Shown in pieces: positions 4,440 to 5,635 of a stretch of 5,635 nucleotides of DNA. The translations under genes and the position numbers were made by a program. How positions within the stretch are numbered: position 1 is the stretch's first letter; every line of letters begins with the position of its first letter. The DNA comes from an uncultured Eubacterium sp. (lineage in GTDB: Bacteria > Bacillota > Clostridia > Peptostreptococcales > Anaerovoracaceae): positions 1 to 5,635 of the forward strand of contig CAJJPZ010000145.1 in NCBI GenBank assembly GCA_905193765.1, in the 5' to 3' direction. The notes beneath the pieces are model-generated. The model was not told where the DNA came from and made no database searches. It worked only from the letters and a program-made list of their open reading frames with translations.

Positions 4440-5635
4440 ATGGAAGATACTATAGCTGCTGTTGCTACAGCCTACGGAGAAGGCGGGATAGGGATCATAA
4501 GGATAAGCGGAGAGAAATCTCTGGACATACTGAAGAGCGTGTTCCAGCCGGCCTCCGGCAGCGACGGGATCATCAGCAGACGGATGACATATGGAAAGGT
4601 AATAGACGATGAGAACCGTCTTGTGGACGAAGTACTTGCAGTTTACATGAAAGGGCCGAAGACATACACCGCTGAAGACGTGGTGGAGATAAACTGCCAC
4701 GGCAGCATGGTGTCGCTGCGAAAGACTCTGGCGCTGGTGCTGCGCAAAGGCGCACGTCTGGCGGAGCCTGGGGAATTCACGAAGCGCGCGTTCCTCAACG
4801 GGCGTATGGATCTGTCTCAGGCGGAGGCGGTGATCGACCTTATAAAGGCGAAGACCGACAGGAGTTTCGATATAGCCGTTTCCCAGCTGGAGGGTGAGCT
4901 TTCCGGCAGGGTAGGGGCCATCAGGGAAAAGCTGCTGGACGTGCTGGTGAACATAACTGTGAACATTGATTACCCCGATGAGGACATCGAGGAACTGACA
5001 TATGTGGAGCTGAAAAAAAATATATCGGAAATAAACGATATGATTGGAATTTTAACATCTTCAGCTTCTGCAGGACGTATGATCAGAGAGGGTATCAGGG
5101 TGGCCATAGTGGGCAAACCCAACGTAGGCAAGTCGTCTCTGATGAACGGACTGCTGCGTGAATCCAGAGCCATCGTAACTGACATGCCCGGCACCACAAG
5201 AGATACCATCGAGGAAGCCATAAGTATCAAGAACATACCTGTATATCTCACGGACACCGCCGGTATACGTGAGACCACAGACACCATAGAACAGATCGGT
5301 ATAGAAAAAACAAAAGAAGCATTCAACAGTGCTGATTTTATAATTTTCATACTGGACGGCAGCGAGGAGTTGACGGAAGAGGACAGGCTGATCATGGAGT
5401 ACATCGGGGAACGGAACGCCCTGGTGCTGATCAACAAAAACGATCTGGGGCAGAAGATAGATGCTCATGAGATCAGGGACGCCATGCCGGGAGTCAGAGT
5501 GATACAGACTTCGCTGATAAAAGGGGAGGGCATAACAGAGATAGAGGATACCATCGAGGAGCTGGTATACGGCGGCAGGATCTCTCAGAAGGAAAGGCGG
5601 ATAAGAAACAGCGTGAGGCACCTTGAAAGTGTGAA
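4440..5635 (+). CDS. mnmE: tRNA modification GTPase MnmE (3' end cut by window)
   Basis: MnmE works with MnmG to add an aminomethyl-type group at C5 of the wobble uridine of tRNAs reading NNA/NNG codons, using a folate one-carbon donor and GTP. The 398 codons seen read without a break. The N-terminal folate-binding domain (about 1-118) begins MEDTIAAVATAYGEGGIGIIRISG. The helical domain starts with FLNGRMDLSQAEAVIDLI (118-135). The inserted G domain (about 217-378) has P-loop GKPNVGKS (225-232), including Asn228 for the potassium site, switch I GTTRDT (251-256), DTAG (272-275) followed by the catalytic-type Glu278, and NKND (332-335). The rest of the helical domain and the C-terminal Cys motif lie beyond the edge, about 60 residues by comparison with the E. 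coli length. It follows jag after a 162-base gap with a terminator-like element, so it may be expressed partly on its own. Confidence 0.97.
   Translation, partial: MEDTIAAVATAYGEGGIGIIRISGEKSLDILKSVFQPASGSDGIISRRMTYGKVIDDENRLVDEVLAVYMKGPKTYTAEDVVEINCHGSMVSLRKTLALVLRKGARLAEPGEFTKRAFLNGRMDLSQAEAVIDLIKAKTDRSFDIAVSQLEGELSGRVGAIREKLLDVLVNITVNIDYPDEDIEELTYVELKKNISEINDMIGILTSSASAGRMIREGIRVAIVGKPNVGKSSLMNGLLRESRAIVTDMPGTTRDTIEEAISIKNIPVYLTDTAGIRETTDTIEQIGIEKTKEAFNSADFIIFILDGSEELTEEDRLIMEYIGERNALVLINKNDLGQKIDAHEIRDAMPGVRVIQTSLIKGEGITEIEDTIEELVYGGRISQKERRIRNSVRHLESV

Noticed and set aside
4382..4612. 76-codon ORF from GTG 4382 overlapping the mnmE start
   Set aside because: It runs out of frame through the conserved MnmE N-terminal coding sequence, and its product is a charged low-information peptide.
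4970..5621. Two long minus-strand ORFs opposite mnmE
   Set aside because: They overlap each other and the unbroken MnmE G domain, and their sequences are Ser/Tyr-rich reverse translations with no family resemblance.

Overview
The window is the chromosomal replication-origin neighbourhood of a Bacillota bacterium, most likely a member of Clostridia. Three things point there: the conserved block dnaA | rpmH-rnpA-yidD-yidC-jag-mnmE; strong AGGAGG-type ribosome binding sites; and a short YidC with no large periplasmic domain, followed by the KH/R3H protein Jag. Genus and species cannot be told from this sequence.

Layout. Bases 1-194 are non-coding and lie downstream of dnaA. They hold DnaA boxes and, at the extreme left edge, a textbook DnaA-trio unwinding element (TAA followed by four TAG, a GGCC spacer, then two abutting DnaA boxes). 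dnaA occupies 195-1589 on the minus strand. Bases 1590-1889 are a non-coding divergent region with a second cluster of DnaA boxes, the leftward dnaA promoter and the rightward rpmH promoter. The origin therefore looks bipartite, with box clusters on both sides of dnaA as in Bacillus subtilis. Duplex opening probably occurs at or just left of base 1, towards the expected but unseen dnaN.

From 1890 to the right edge all genes are on the plus strand: rpmH (ribosomal protein bL34), rnpA (RNase P protein), yidD (membrane-protein insertion factor), yidC (insertase), jag (KH/R3H RNA-binding protein) and the first 398 codons of mnmE (tRNA wobble-uridine modification GTPase, cut by the window end). 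A small hairpin with a T-tract after rpmH probably lets much of the strong rpmH transcription stop before rnpA. rnpA to jag are tightly packed, with stops and ribosome binding sites overlapping. Between jag and mnmE is a 162-base gap with a structured terminator-like element and a possible 11-codon leader ORF with its own ribosome binding site.

The genes link replication initiation (DnaA and oriC) with ribosome and tRNA production (bL34, RNase P, MnmE) and membrane-protein biogenesis (YidD, YidC, Jag). All the protein genes are recognisable core genes and no mobile element or defence system was seen. The less ordinary signals are in the non-coding DNA: the DnaA-trio, promoter/DnaA-box overlaps in both directions, and the jag-mnmE leader.
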